A DNA stretch of 64,000 bases, from the NCBI RefSeq assembly GCF_038003045.1, contig NZ_JBBOOK010000001.1, positions 2,604,001 through 2,668,000 of the forward strand, read 5' to 3'. The notes below the pieces were generated by a model. That model was not told where the DNA came from. It worked only from the letters and a program-made list of their open reading frames with translations, and made no database searches. The position numbers were made by a program, and so were the translations under genes. The DNA comes from Sporosarcina sp. FSL W7-1349 (GTDB lineage Bacteria > Bacillota > Bacilli > Bacillales_A > Planococcaceae). Positions 1-8,191 of this stretch are shown here, one piece after another (positions within the stretch are counted from its first letter, which is position 1; every line of letters starts with the position of its first letter).

Positions 1-200
1 TGGCTTCATGTCTACGTCACAACCCCTGGCGAAGGGTTTTTGCAGACTAGGCAGATTTTGGCTTTTTAATTTCTCTCATAACTCATGCGTGGTGAACGTG
101 GCAACGTTTCTGCATGATGTGTTACTAGTAATAGTAGTACAACTAAACTGAAATGTAAATAGAAATATCTAATTTATTCAAATATTTAATCTACCATCTC
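1..200. other. Window edge, no gene seen
   Basis: No supported open reading frame. A loose palindrome (TACTA ... TAGTA) lies near 123-139 and the last 80 bases are AT-rich. It is the region downstream of the DUF3870 gene; nothing else can be said. Confidence 0.4.
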
Positions 201-512
201 TCAACCTTTGAGATTTTCATATTGTTTATGTAAGTCCTTCAGCGCAGAGACCAACGCATTGCTCGCCTTTCCCAAGTAATGATTTTTAATATCCGCGATA
301 GGCTTTTCAATACCATCCTGCAAACTATGGCCTTTTAAAATTTGTTGAAAAAAATCCCTTCCGTGAAGTGTCGCCAACGTACAACTAGCCGTCACGATTA
401 CGCCGTACTTCTTATCAATTTCAGCCGTAATCGTGAGTGTTTCATACATATTTTGTGCCGCCATTCCTGATGGGAGCCTTGCATGTCCAGCGATAAAAAT
501 CGTATTCATCAT
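201..512 (-). CDS. DUF3870 domain protein
   Basis: A 103-residue protein recognised as a DUF3870 member from the N-terminal run IFIAGHARLPSGMAAQNMYE followed by LTITAEIDKKYG and a CTLAT segment. The function of the family is unknown; members are small and soluble, often found near catabolic genes. The ATG at 512 is chosen because an AAGGAG site ends 7 nt upstream; an in-frame TTG at 515 is only 4 nt from it, and another ATG lies at 509. It is the last gene before the window edge and is separated by a long non-coding module from the ABC importer upstream, so it is probably transcribed alone. Confidence 0.75.
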   Translation of the reverse strand: MMNTIFIAGHARLPSGMAAQNMYETLTITAEIDKKYGVIVTASCTLATLHGRDFFQQILKGHSLQDGIEKPIADIKNHYLGKASNALVSALKDLHKQYENLKG

Positions 513-579
513 CAATCAACTCCTTTTTCATCTGTCTAGTAAAATTATATCTCTTGCTGTCTGAAAAAACTGTAATTAG

Positions 580-742
580 GCTTCCCTTAAAAATCCATGA
601 CACCCGTCCGCCGACACAAACGCCACGTCCTGTGCGTCGGAGGCTTAGGGCCAACAGGAAGTTGGTCACTTAGACGTTGACAATCGAACAGCGAAGGGTT
701 CGATTTGCCTTAATTTCTGCGATCTTTGCAGAAATTAAGGCA
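580..742. repeat. Palindromic dispersed repeat module A
   Basis: Non-coding region dense in dyad symmetry. At 706-742 there is a perfect 15-bp inverted repeat (TGCCTTAATTTCTGC, 7-nt loop, exact complement). A smaller hairpin (CGAAC/GTTCG) lies at 685-703, and a third around 608-648 pairs CCGACACA with TGTGCGTCGG. The reverse complement of 672-742 aligns over about 70 nt with 18680-18750, so this is a dispersed family. No reading frame is supported. It could be a REP-like or transposon-derived hairpin element. Confidence 0.6.
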
Positions 743-777
743 CCTTTCAGGATGCGGCGGTTTTAGTCTGAGTTCCC

Positions 778-868
778 CTATTCAGCGGGAATTTGAATAC
801 CCGCCGAACAGGAGATGAAACCGCATTTACCTTACCACCTATATAGGTGGGAGTCTTCCGCTGAATAA
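778..868. repeat. IR-bounded hairpin element
   Basis: The segment is bounded by inverted copies of TATTCAGCGG (near 779-788) and CCGCTGAATA (about 858-867) and has a perfect 16-bp palindrome CCACCTATATAGGTGG at 835-850. It lies between the ABC importer and module A. On the minus strand the folded layout and a GACTAAAACCGCCGCATCC run resemble the structured right ends of IS200/IS605-type elements, but no transposase or TnpB remnant is visible, so this is only a possibility. Confidence 0.45.
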
Positions 869-932
869 AGCTAAAAAACGCCATAACCCGACCAAACTTC
901 TGACCGAATCATGACGCCGCTTCTTGCTCACT

Positions 933-2039
933 TTACTCATACACTCCCAATATTTCAACGGCCTCTTCCGCCAAGGAAGTGTCAACCGCTTTATCAAAAT
1001 CGATTTCTCCCCGGATCGCCCCGTTCGCCTTATACGTATCATATTGTTTCTTTATATCCTCTACGAACATCTTGCCGTTTGCATCTAGGCCGGTGACGTT
1101 CACCTGATCCCATAGGGCTGGGTCTTTCAAGGCCGTATGCTTCACCATTATATCCACGACCTCTTCCTTGCCGATGTCTTTGAAAAACGCGTCATTATAG
1201 TCACGGACTCCTTTTAAATAAGCAGCCATGAAACGCAAGGATACGGGATCGTTTTCCATGAACTTCGGCGAGGCGAGAACCATGGCGATCTGTGATTCAG
1301 GCGCATAGTCTGTCGCATCTTTGAACCGGTGGTGGAACCCATTGGCGACTCCTTGTGCAATGAGCGGCTCGATACTGAGCGCGGCATCAATCGTACCGGA
1401 GTCAATCGCCCCCAACATCGCCCCGAAGTCCGCAATATGGACGTATTCCACATCATCCTCTGTGAGGCCGGCATGCTTCAACATCTCTTCATAAATATAT
1501 CCATCAATGGAGTTACGGGATGAGACGGCAATTTTCTTTCCTTTGAAGTCTGGATAATCCTTGATCACATCGACCATATGGTTGCCGATGACAAACGTGA
1601 AATACGATTTCCCCGGCATATTATGGCCCTTATCCGCAATGATGCGCACGTCGATTCCTTGCGCAATGGCGTTAAAGAAAGATGCAGTTGACACGCCGCC
1701 CGCAATGTCTACTTCTCCGGCAGCAAGGGCTGGCAACATATCATCACTGTTCGCAAAATCGGCGAAATCCACTTCGATATTCATTTCTTCAAAATATCCT
1801 TTTTCTTTTGCGATATAGAATCCCGCACCCGAAGCCGCGCCATCTTCGGCAATCAAGATTTTTACCCGTTCGTCCAACGGAGTCAGTTTATCGGTTGCCT
1901 CCTCAGCCGGAGTTTCTGGTGTCGGAACAGGGGCAGGAGCGGGTTTCGGTTGGGACGATTCTTTCGGAGTACAAGCCCCAAGGATCAGAACAAGCCCGAC
2001 GACCATCGTCAACCAACCATTCTTCAACCACTTTGTCAC
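933..2039 (-). CDS. ABC importer substrate-binding lipoprotein (NMT1/SsuA-like)
   Basis: A 368-residue extracellular lipoprotein: an N-terminal signal with lipobox LILGAC (Cys about residue 23), a Pro/Glu-rich linker to about residue 50, then an SsuA/THI5-like periplasmic-binding fold starting at VKILIAEDG. Motifs such as GYFEEMNIEVDFADF and DAALSIEPL are typical of the nitrate/sulfonate/taurine/pyrimidine-precursor binding group. The GTG start at 2039 has AGGAG 7 nt upstream. It is the last gene of a three-gene operon, 14 nt after the ATPase gene. The substrate cannot be fixed from sequence; an aliphatic sulfonate would fit the sulfur genes that follow. Confidence 0.85.
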   Translation of the reverse strand: MTKWLKNGWLTMVVGLVLILGACTPKESSQPKPAPAPVPTPETPAEEATDKLTPLDERVKILIAEDGAASGAGFYIAKEKGYFEEMNIEVDFADFANSDDMLPALAAGEVDIAGGVSTASFFNAIAQGIDVRIIADKGHNMPGKSYFTFVIGNHMVDVIKDYPDFKGKKIAVSSRNSIDGYIYEEMLKHAGLTEDDVEYVHIADFGAMLGAIDSGTIDAALSIEPLIAQGVANGFHHRFKDATDYAPESQIAMVLASPKFMENDPVSLRFMAAYLKGVRDYNDAFFKDIGKEEVVDIMVKHTALKDPALWDQVNVTGLDANGKMFVEDIKKQYDTYKANGAIRGEIDFDKAVDTSLAEEAVEILGVYE

Positions 2040-2053
2040 ATCATCTCTCCTCT

Positions 2054-2842
2054 TTACGCTTTTTCTCGTCTGGACCGTTGCACTTCATCTTGCAAATGTT
2101 GCCAAATGTCAACAAACCGACTGGCCATGATCGGATCTTTTCGAATGTCTTCCATTGTACGGGGACGCGGCATATCTATCCGGATCTCCTCTACAATCCG
2201 GCCGGGCTGGGAGCTCATCAATAGGATGCGGTCACCGAGAAGCAAAGCTTCATCGATGCTATGGGTAATGAAAAGCACCGTCTTTCCGGTTTCTTCCCAA
2301 ATTGATAAAAGCTCTTCCTGCAAGATGAACTTATTTTGCTCATCCAACGCGGCGAACGGTTCATCCATCAGCAAGATTTCTGGATCATTGGCGAAGGCTC
2401 GGGCGATGCTGACCCGTTGCTTCATCCCGCCGGAAAGTTCTTTCGGATAGAGGGACGAAAATTTTTGTAACCCCGTCTTTTTCAAATAATAGTCGGTCCG
2501 TTCTCGTATGAGTTTCTTTGGCAAATGTCGCATTTTCAGACCAAATGCCACATTTTCCTCCACGGTGAGCCATGGGATGATTCCCCGTTCCTGAAACACC
2601 ATCGATTGAAGCGGCCGATCCTCTCCTGCCGTGGCAATGGTGAAGTCTCCAATGCTCGGGCTTTCCAGTCCGGCCAAAATTCGGAGCAGCGTCGTTTTGC
2701 CACAGCCGCTCGGACCGACAAGACAGACGAATTCCCCTTCGTCGATTGTCAAGTTGATATTATCAAGCGCTGTGACGCTCCCCTGCTTTTTATAGAAGGC
2801 TTTGGTCAAATTCTGTATTGCAATCTTTGTTTTTCCACCCAT
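2054..2842 (-). CDS. ABC importer ATPase (SsuB/TauB-like)
   Basis: A 262-residue nucleotide-binding subunit with Walker A GPSGCGKTT (residues 43-51), Q-loop MVFQERG, ABC signature LSGGMKQR and Walker B ILLMDEP, all intact and at family-typical spacing. It powers the importer formed with the permease just upstream (4-nt gap) and the binding lipoprotein just downstream. The ATG at 2842 follows a GGAGGTGA site. Closest by pattern to nitrate/sulfonate/taurine ATPases. Confidence 0.92.
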   Translation of the reverse strand: MGGKTKIAIQNLTKAFYKKQGSVTALDNINLTIDEGEFVCLVGPSGCGKTTLLRILAGLESPSIGDFTIATAGEDRPLQSMVFQERGIIPWLTVEENVAFGLKMRHLPKKLIRERTDYYLKKTGLQKFSSLYPKELSGGMKQRVSIARAFANDPEILLMDEPFAALDEQNKFILQEELLSIWEETGKTVLFITHSIDEALLLGDRILLMSSQPGRIVEEIRIDMPRPRTMEDIRKDPIMASRFVDIWQHLQDEVQRSRREKA

Positions 2843-2846
2843 CCGC

Positions 2847-3668
2847 TCACCTCCATGGCAGGATTTTCTTCTGGATTCCCCGAAGCACTAACGAGAACAG
2901 ATACCCGAAAAATGATATCAGAATGAGGCCCACATACATTTCCTTAAGAAGGAATGCTTTATACGACACCCATATCAAATAACCGATTCCCGAAGTCGCT
3001 CCCATCATTTCCGCAGCCACAATCGTCAGAAGTGCAATCGCCTGCCCCATTTGGATCCCTTCCAACATGACCGGCATGGCGCCAGGCAGCGCGATCTTCC
3101 AGAAGAAATTCCATCGGCTAGCTCCATAGTTTTGTGCCACATCAAGGTAGATCTTGTCGATATTGATGACGCCGGCTGCTGTATTGATGACGACAGGGAA
3201 AAAAACGCTTCCCGCGATCGTTACAACTTTCGACAAATCACCAATACCGAATAAAATGATGATGATGGGTAGCAAAGCCAGGGTGGGGATCGGCATGAGG
3301 GCCATCACAATCGGGGAAACAAAGTGCCGGATCGGTGAATACAATCCCATCAGCAAGCCGATGACCACGCCAGGAATGACACCAGCCAGGAACCCGGCAA
3401 AGATTCGGTATAGCGAGACTCCGATATGGCTAGCCATTACACCGCTTGTCAACATCTGCCAAAACGTGCCTATAATTGCGGATGGCGGCGGGAAAAAACG
3501 AACGTCAATCATTCCAGTCCTCGACAAAAGTTCCCATAAGGCAAGGAGGAAAATGGGCGAAATGATCGTTAGCATCCGTTTTAACCGCTCTTTCGTTTGC
3601 TTCAGTTTCCACTCCCGCTGTTCGATTTCAAATGGATCATATCGTACAGCCGTCTCCTCTTTTTTCAA
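2847..3668 (-). CDS. ABC importer permease (SsuC/TauC-like)
   Basis: A 273-residue inner-membrane permease, first gene of the importer operon. A charged cytoplasmic N-terminus (residues 1-30) precedes about six membrane segments. The EAA loop that contacts the ATPase is visible as AQNYGASRWNFFWKIALPGA around residues 180-200. The TTG at 3668 is taken as start because GAGGTGGTG lies just upstream. It belongs to the BPD_transp_1 nitrate/sulfonate subgroup. A promoter should lie in 3669-3850, but I could not pick one confidently and saw no TPP riboswitch. Confidence 0.9.
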   Translation of the reverse strand: MKKEETAVRYDPFEIEQREWKLKQTKERLKRMLTIISPIFLLALWELLSRTGMIDVRFFPPPSAIIGTFWQMLTSGVMASHIGVSLYRIFAGFLAGVIPGVVIGLLMGLYSPIRHFVSPIVMALMPIPTLALLPIIIILFGIGDLSKVVTIAGSVFFPVVINTAAGVINIDKIYLDVAQNYGASRWNFFWKIALPGAMPVMLEGIQMGQAIALLTIVAAEMMGATSGIGYLIWVSYKAFLLKEMYVGLILISFFGYLFSLVLRGIQKKILPWR

Positions 3669-3856
3669 CGTTCACCACCTCTTCATATAAATTGTATGTA
3701 TATGCCTAACGAAGTGTGTTGGGCACTGCCGGAAAGATGAGAGATTTCGACAGGATTTTAATATGTTTTGGCGTTCGTTGGACATCGGGGGAGAATGGTT
3801 AGACTTCTTCATCACTTCATCAAAAATTCCCCATCCCGATTTCATTCCGCAAAACA

Positions 3857-3903
3857 AAAAAGCCGTTTCTCCCGGCCAGTCATACTACCCGGGGGAACGG
3901 CTT
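3857..3903 (-). terminator. Terminator of the sulfur operon
   Basis: AAGCCGTT and AACGGCTT arms with a GC-rich CCCGG/CCGGG inner stem, followed on the minus strand by a run of T. It lies 17 nt after the rhodanese stop codon. Confidence 0.75.
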
Positions 3904-3919
3904 CCTTCTATAACAATTA

Positions 3920-4273
3920 TTATCCGCGCCATGCGTTCATGCCGCCTTTGACATTGGTCACTTTGGCGAATCCTGCTTTTTTCAATAGTCCTGCCGCTTG
4001 GGAACTGCGCATGCCGCTTTGGCAGATGACGATGACTTCTTTCTCCTTATCCAAACTTCCCAACTGCGATTTCAACGCTTGGAGCGGGATGTTTTTAAAC
4101 TCTTTGATATGCCGCCCCTTGTATTCTGTCGGTGTCCGGACATCGACAAACTGCTTGGTCTTGTCTGGGAGCATCCCTTTCAGTTCATCGGTGGATAAGG
4201 TCCGAACGCCTTTGGCCGGCATCATCCGCCAGGCGAAAATGCCGACGATGAGTAATATGAAAATCCATTCCAT
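3920..4273 (-). CDS. Membrane-anchored rhodanese
   Basis: A 117-residue single-domain rhodanese. Residues 1-18 form a membrane anchor (MEWIFILLIVGIFAWRMMP) and the rest is the sulfurtransferase fold with active-site loop CQSGMRS, catalytic Cys84. Such proteins carry persulfide sulfur between thiols. It starts 18 nt after the CstB-like gene and is very likely co-transcribed with it, which points to sulfide/persulfide handling at the membrane. Confidence 0.9.
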   Translation of the reverse strand: MEWIFILLIVGIFAWRMMPAKGVRTLSTDELKGMLPDKTKQFVDVRTPTEYKGRHIKEFKNIPLQALKSQLGSLDKEKEVIVICQSGMRSSQAAGLLKKAGFAKVTNVKGGMNAWRG

Positions 4274-4291
4274 CCATAGGTCCCCCCTCTT

Positions 4292-5689
4292 TTATCGGAT
4301 TACCGGCATACCGGTAGTTACATACGCATTGTAGCCGCCCGCCATATGCTTCACCGTATCAAATCCACGTGCTTTTAAGATGCTGGCCGCGATCGCGGAT
4401 CGGGCCCCGCTTTGGCAATGAATCAAAAGTTTCCGATCCGCCGACACATCGAGTGTACGCAAATGGCCTAGAAATCGGTGCGTTGCTTCGGCGAGATGAC
4501 CCGCTTGCCATTCGGCGTCATTGCGGACATCAATGACGAACGCATCGGGATTTTTCATCTCCTCGACGAACTCATTGACGGACAACGTTTCATACGTTAG
4601 TAATTCCATTCCTTCCAATGCGACCGGATCGACGAAGGCTTCGATTTGATCCAACCCAATGGATTGCAATGCTTGTTTTACGTCAGAACGGGTCGTTTCG
4701 TCTGCAATGACAAGAAGCGGTTCTTCGTATTTCGCAAGCCAGCCAGCCCAGTTCGTAAACGATTTATTAAACGGGATATTGATCGAGCCTTTTACTAAGC
4801 CTTGTGCTGCTGTCACTGCGGCACGTGTATCCAATATTAAACGGTTTTCACCGATAGCTTGCTCAAAAGAAGCTGCGTCGAAAATCACGTTTGTCTCTTC
4901 TTTTTCCAAAATGGCCGGACCTAGCTTATTCAACTTTTTCATCTGCGCAAAGTAAATCGGAGCTTCCGGCTGGTCTTTCAATAAAGCTTCCACAAAAGCT
5001 TCTTCATCCTTTATTTGCATCGCCCAGTTGAAATTCTTCTCATACCCGACTGTTGAAATCGGTACGGCGCCCAGCGATTTTCCGCAAGCAGAACCTGCTC
5101 CATGCCCGGGCCAAACGATTAAATGGTCCGGCAATTGTTTAAATCGTTGTACCGACCGGAACATATCGCGGGCACCGCTATCCGCCGTACCAACCATACC
5201 TGCCGCCTCTTCCAATAAATCCGGCCGGCCGACATCGCCCACAAATACGAAATCCCCTGTAAGTATTCCCATCGGTTCCGTCGCACCGCCGCCGCGATCC
5301 GTCAAAAGGAATGAGATACTCTCCGGGGTATGACCAGGCGTATGCCATACCTCAAAATCAATGTTTCCGATGGAGAAAGTGTCCCCTTCCTTCACCAGTT
5401 CCACGTCGATTCCATCCGTGTATTCATATTTCCAATCTGCATCGCCTTCATCGGACAGATACAGTTTCACGCCATGTTCCACTGCCAATTGCCGGGCGCC
5501 GGAGACGTAATCCGCATGGATATGCGTATCAGCAGCAGCCGTGACGCGTAATCCTTCTGCCGCCGCAGCTTTCAAAATATGCCCGAACTCGCGAGGCGGA
5601 TCAATGATGATCGACTCTCCCGTCCGTTGACAACCAATTAAATATGAATTCTGCGCCAAGTTCTTATCTGTGAATGAAGTAAAATACAT
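4292..5689 (-). CDS. cstB: CstB-like persulfide dioxygenase-rhodanese
   Basis: A 465-residue three-domain enzyme. The N-terminal metallo-beta-lactamase fold has the THIHADYVSG motif (His56), WHTPGHT (His116/His120) and TGDFVFVGD (Asp146), which fit the mononuclear iron ligands of ETHE1/CstB persulfide dioxygenases. Position 61, usually His in lactamase-fold enzymes, is Tyr. Cys202 in SACGKS matches the second reactive cysteine described for S. aureus CstB. A central rhodanese-like domain (about 265-350) lacks a catalytic Cys; the C-terminal rhodanese has CQSGARS with Cys425. It oxidises low-molecular-weight persulfides to thiosulfate in sulfide detoxification. It lies behind a CsoR/CstR-type operator. 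Confidence 0.9.
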   Translation of the reverse strand: MYFTSFTDKNLAQNSYLIGCQRTGESIIIDPPREFGHILKAAAAEGLRVTAAADTHIHADYVSGARQLAVEHGVKLYLSDEGDADWKYEYTDGIDVELVKEGDTFSIGNIDFEVWHTPGHTPESISFLLTDRGGGATEPMGILTGDFVFVGDVGRPDLLEEAAGMVGTADSGARDMFRSVQRFKQLPDHLIVWPGHGAGSACGKSLGAVPISTVGYEKNFNWAMQIKDEEAFVEALLKDQPEAPIYFAQMKKLNKLGPAILEKEETNVIFDAASFEQAIGENRLILDTRAAVTAAQGLVKGSINIPFNKSFTNWAGWLAKYEEPLLVIADETTRSDVKQALQSIGLDQIEAFVDPVALEGMELLTYETLSVNEFVEEMKNPDAFVIDVRNDAEWQAGHLAEATHRFLGHLRTLDVSADRKLLIHCQSGARSAIAASILKARGFDTVKHMAGGYNAYVTTGMPVIR

Positions 5690-5721
5690 ATATACCCCTC
5701 CCGGTTTCTTTTCTTAATTCC

Positions 5722-5751
5722 AAATATACCACTAGGGGTATATTTGTGCAA
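5722..5751 (-). promoter_or_regulatory. cstB promoter with CsoR/CstR-like operator
   Basis: On the minus strand TTGCAC (5746-5751) and TATATT (5723-5728) are separated by exactly 17 nt. The spacer and the -10 are covered by a dyad with 9-bp arms, AAATATACC (5722-5730) and GGTATATTT (5737-5745), containing the ATACC-n-GGTAT core typical of CsoR/CstR sites. A persulfide-sensing repressor would block polymerase here. No such repressor gene lies in the window. Confidence 0.75.
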
Positions 5752-5786
5752 GTATTAATACTCGACAATACCGAGGTTCCAGTACT

Positions 5787-5815
5787 AAAAACAGCACCCC
5801 CAAGAGGATGCTGTT
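5787..5815 (-). terminator. Terminator of CoA-transferase gene
   Basis: AACAGCATCC and its near-complement flank a short loop, followed on the minus strand by TTTTTAG. It begins at the CoA-transferase stop codon. Confidence 0.7.
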
Positions 5816-7086
5816 CATATTAAAAATCCATTCTTTTTCGCTTCGAACGTCAATTCATCTCGAAACTTCGGATGGGCGATGGCGATCAACGCCTTGGCCC
5901 GTTCAGACAAAGACTTACCGTAGAGCCGGGCAATCCCGTATTCCGTCACAATATTATCAACATCGTTTTTGGATGTTGTCACGACCGAGCCGGGTGCTAG
6001 AAATGTCTTGATCCGGGAAATCATGTCGTTTTTAACGGTGGAGTGCATGCACACATACCCCTTGCCGTACTTAGAAAAGCGGACAGCCCGGGCAAAATCG
6101 GCTTGGCCACCCGTTGATGAATAATAGCGGCCCCCAACCGTTTCCGAAGCACATTGGCCATACATGTCCACCTCGGTCGTCGCATTGATGGAGACTAAAT
6201 GTTCCTCTTTCGCCACTTCACGGGGATCGTTCAACACGTCGACCGGCAAAAACTCGATGGAAGGATTATTGTCGATGAAATCGTACAGTTGCTGCGTCCC
6301 AAAAGCGAATGTCGCAACGATTTTTCCTTTATTCGTAAACTTCCTCGTCCCATCCACGGCTCCAGCCGCCACTAGGTCGACGATGCCATCTGTCAACATC
6401 TCGGTATGAATGCCGAGGTGCCGTCGATCCTTCAACATCTTCATGACGGCGTTCGGAATGGCTCCGATTCCGATCTGCAACGTAGCACCATCTTCGATAT
6501 CCGCTGTTACGTACTCGGCAATTTCCCGGTCCTTCTCTTGGATCGGTGCGGACGCCGCTTCCATTAACACAGCATCATGCTCGACATACCCTGCAATCTG
6601 GCTAATATGAATCTGATTTTCCCCGAACGTTCGCGGCATATGCTTATTGACTTCCAAAATGAAAGGCACCTTTCCGATGAAGTCGGCAATATAATCCGCC
6701 TGTGTCCCTAACGAAAAATACCCATGTTCATCCATCGGAGAGGCCACTGCTAACACCATGGACAGCTTAGTCGTCTTCTTCAGTATGCGAGGCATTTCGT
6801 GGAACACATTCGGCACCAGCTCAATTGTCCCTTGTTCATATGGTTTGCGATTGACGCCACTTAAAAAGTAGGACACATGCGACAAATGGTTTTTCATCTC
6901 GCCCCACATATAATCCCGTTGGCGAATGGGTAACATCTGATGAATTTTCACGTTGTCCAACTTCCGATAATGCTTCTCCAATATATCTAATAAAAGAACG
7001 GGTTCCCCTGCCGCCAAAGGGAGGATAATATCCGCTTCTTTATCTATCAACCCAAGAATCTCTTCTGTTTCCAGTCGCTTCGTCAC
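5815..7086 (-). CDS. Acetyl-CoA hydrolase/transferase family protein
   Basis: A 423-residue family I CoA-transferase with both acetyl-CoA hydrolase/transferase domains. GIHTEMLTDG (about residues 235-244) carries the expected catalytic glutamate, and GIGAIPNAV forms the CoA/oxyanion loop just before it. Such enzymes move CoA between acetate or other short acyl groups (for example 4-hydroxybutyrate or succinate). The exact acyl partner cannot be told. The GTG start at 7086 follows AAGGAGG. It is a single gene with its own promoter and terminator and is divergent from the FhuF-like gene. A TetR-type palindrome over the -35 suggests acyl-CoA or fatty-acid linked control. Confidence 0.85.
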   Translation of the reverse strand: MTKRLETEEILGLIDKEADIILPLAAGEPVLLLDILEKHYRKLDNVKIHQMLPIRQRDYMWGEMKNHLSHVSYFLSGVNRKPYEQGTIELVPNVFHEMPRILKKTTKLSMVLAVASPMDEHGYFSLGTQADYIADFIGKVPFILEVNKHMPRTFGENQIHISQIAGYVEHDAVLMEAASAPIQEKDREIAEYVTADIEDGATLQIGIGAIPNAVMKMLKDRRHLGIHTEMLTDGIVDLVAAGAVDGTRKFTNKGKIVATFAFGTQQLYDFIDNNPSIEFLPVDVLNDPREVAKEEHLVSINATTEVDMYGQCASETVGGRYYSSTGGQADFARAVRFSKYGKGYVCMHSTVKNDMISRIKTFLAPGSVVTTSKNDVDNIVTEYGIARLYGKSLSERAKALIAIAHPKFRDELTFEAKKNGFLI

Positions 7087-7115
7087 AACTGTCTCCTCCT
7101 TACCGTATATTCCAT

Positions 7116-7144
7116 ATTATACACCAGACTGAGCGCTCGCTCAA
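7116..7144 (-). promoter_or_regulatory. CoA-transferase promoter with palindromic operator
   Basis: Minus strand: TTGAGC (7139-7144), 17-nt spacer, TATAAT (7116-7121), with TG upstream of the -10. The palindrome TGAGCG-CT-CGCTCA (7130-7143) covers the -35 and part of the spacer. A perfect 6-bp dyad of this size suits a TetR-family repressor; none is encoded next to it. Confidence 0.75.
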
Positions 7145-7145
7145 C

Positions 7146-7180
7146 TTGTTAATCTTCTATAATTTTCATATAATGGAATT
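7146..7180 (+). promoter_or_regulatory. Promoter for a leaderless transcript
   Basis: TTGTTA (7146-7151), 17-nt spacer, TATAAT (7169-7174). The -10 ends 6 nt before the ATG at 7181, so the predicted +1 falls on or next to the start codon. No Shine-Dalgarno sequence is present before that ATG. The divergent CoA-transferase promoter lies back-to-back. Confidence 0.7.
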
Positions 7181-7897
7181 ATGACAACTCTTACAACCGA
7201 CCAAATCAGACAGTTGAATATGTATAGTGTGTATATCGAAGAACCGGCCCATCCGCTATTCTCCTTACAGGAACTCTTGGATGCAAATCAAACCGAATCC
7301 ATCCTGGACATTATCCAAACTGTAAGCCAAAGTCCAAACCGGACAGTAGCCGCCTCGTATTTCATGCGGCGGCTCGGCATGTTCATCGCCATGCAATCTT
7401 ATAATTTGGCTGCATATGATGAAATCTGGAGTGGCAACTTGGACCGGTTGCGTTTCGGAGCAAGGGAAGAGTACGGTAAATTATCAGTAAGTACGTTTGC
7501 ATCAGCGGGCGACTGGCAAGATGTTGACGGGATCAACCGGCAAGAGATCATCCGGGGCATCCTCGAATTCTCCAATTCCGTCATCCGTCAAATTCGGTCT
7601 GTCTCCTCTGTCTCCCCACTGACGTTGTGGGAAAACATCTTCGGCTTTCTGCTATGGCAATATCATGTGTTGCTGTCGAATCCCGGCACTGACGAAGAAG
7701 CGAGGGAAGATCTCGATTTATGGAAAGACGATGCTCTATGGTCTGGCATCGCACCCCGCTCTTTATTCGCCACGTATTTACGTGGCTGTGAACCTTCCGC
7801 GTTACTGAATACGGAAGTGCGGACGACATGCTGTTTTTCAAAAGACGTGTCGGGACTCATGCAATGCGGGTTTTGTCCGTTGAAAAAGGGCGGTTGA
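7181..7897 (+). CDS. FhuF-like [2Fe-2S] protein
   Basis: A 238-residue protein recognised from its C-terminal cysteine pattern: Cys217-Cys218, then Cys229 and Cys232 (RTTCC ... QCGFC), the [2Fe-2S] signature of ferric-siderophore reductase FhuF and related proteins. The rest is mostly helical with little visible motif. Likely role: electron transfer to chelated iron. The ATG at 7181 has no ribosome site; the upstream promoter predicts a leaderless mRNA. An alternative start at Met14 also lacks a ribosome site. It is a single gene, with no siderophore transporter nearby. Confidence 0.7.
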   Translation: MTTLTTDQIRQLNMYSVYIEEPAHPLFSLQELLDANQTESILDIIQTVSQSPNRTVAASYFMRRLGMFIAMQSYNLAAYDEIWSGNLDRLRFGAREEYGKLSVSTFASAGDWQDVDGINRQEIIRGILEFSNSVIRQIRSVSSVSPLTLWENIFGFLLWQYHVLLSNPGTDEEAREDLDLWKDDALWSGIAPRSLFATYLRGCEPSALLNTEVRTTCCFSKDVSGLMQCGFCPLKKGG

Positions 7898-7912
7898 AGA
7901 TCCGCCCCGCCT

Positions 7913-8191
7913 TCAATTTGCCCGGTATGCGCGGAAGGATTTACTGAAAGAATAGATTACGCCGATTGCCGCCCCGCCGTAGAAGAACCCCATGAAAATT
8001 CCTGCAGCGAGATTGTGGGGATGGCTGATGAAAATTGACAGGATCAAGCCGATGACTGTCGCAATCGTGGAAAACCAGGCGACCGACAGTTTGAAGAACA
8101 GACGGATGAGGAACAGTGAAAGCAGGATAACGGGCACGGCCCAAAAAGCATCCCATACGTTCGTATGGATCACCGGAAATTCTGTTAACAT
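7913..8191 (-). CDS. Small membrane protein of unknown function
   Basis: A 92-residue protein with about three hydrophobic segments (VPVILLSLFLIRLFF, WFSTIATVIGLILSIFI, FMGFFYGGAAIGVIY) and a short basic tail. The start at 8191 follows an AAAAGGA site. It is convergent with the FhuF-like gene, with only 15 nt between them. No family is recognised with confidence. Confidence 0.6.
   Translation of the reverse strand: MLTEFPVIHTNVWDAFWAVPVILLSLFLIRLFFKLSVAWFSTIATVIGLILSIFISHPHNLAAGIFMGFFYGGAAIGVIYSFSKSFRAYRAN

Noticed and set aside
3669-3856. TPP or SAM riboswitch before the NMT1/SsuA-like importer
   Set aside because: None of the conserved riboswitch core words could be found in this stretch.
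7187-7198. Another TGTAAGAG-like word (minus strand) near 7.2 kb
   Set aside because: It lies within a coding region, has no second repeat 11 nt away and no -10 at 8-9 nt, so it is taken as chance.
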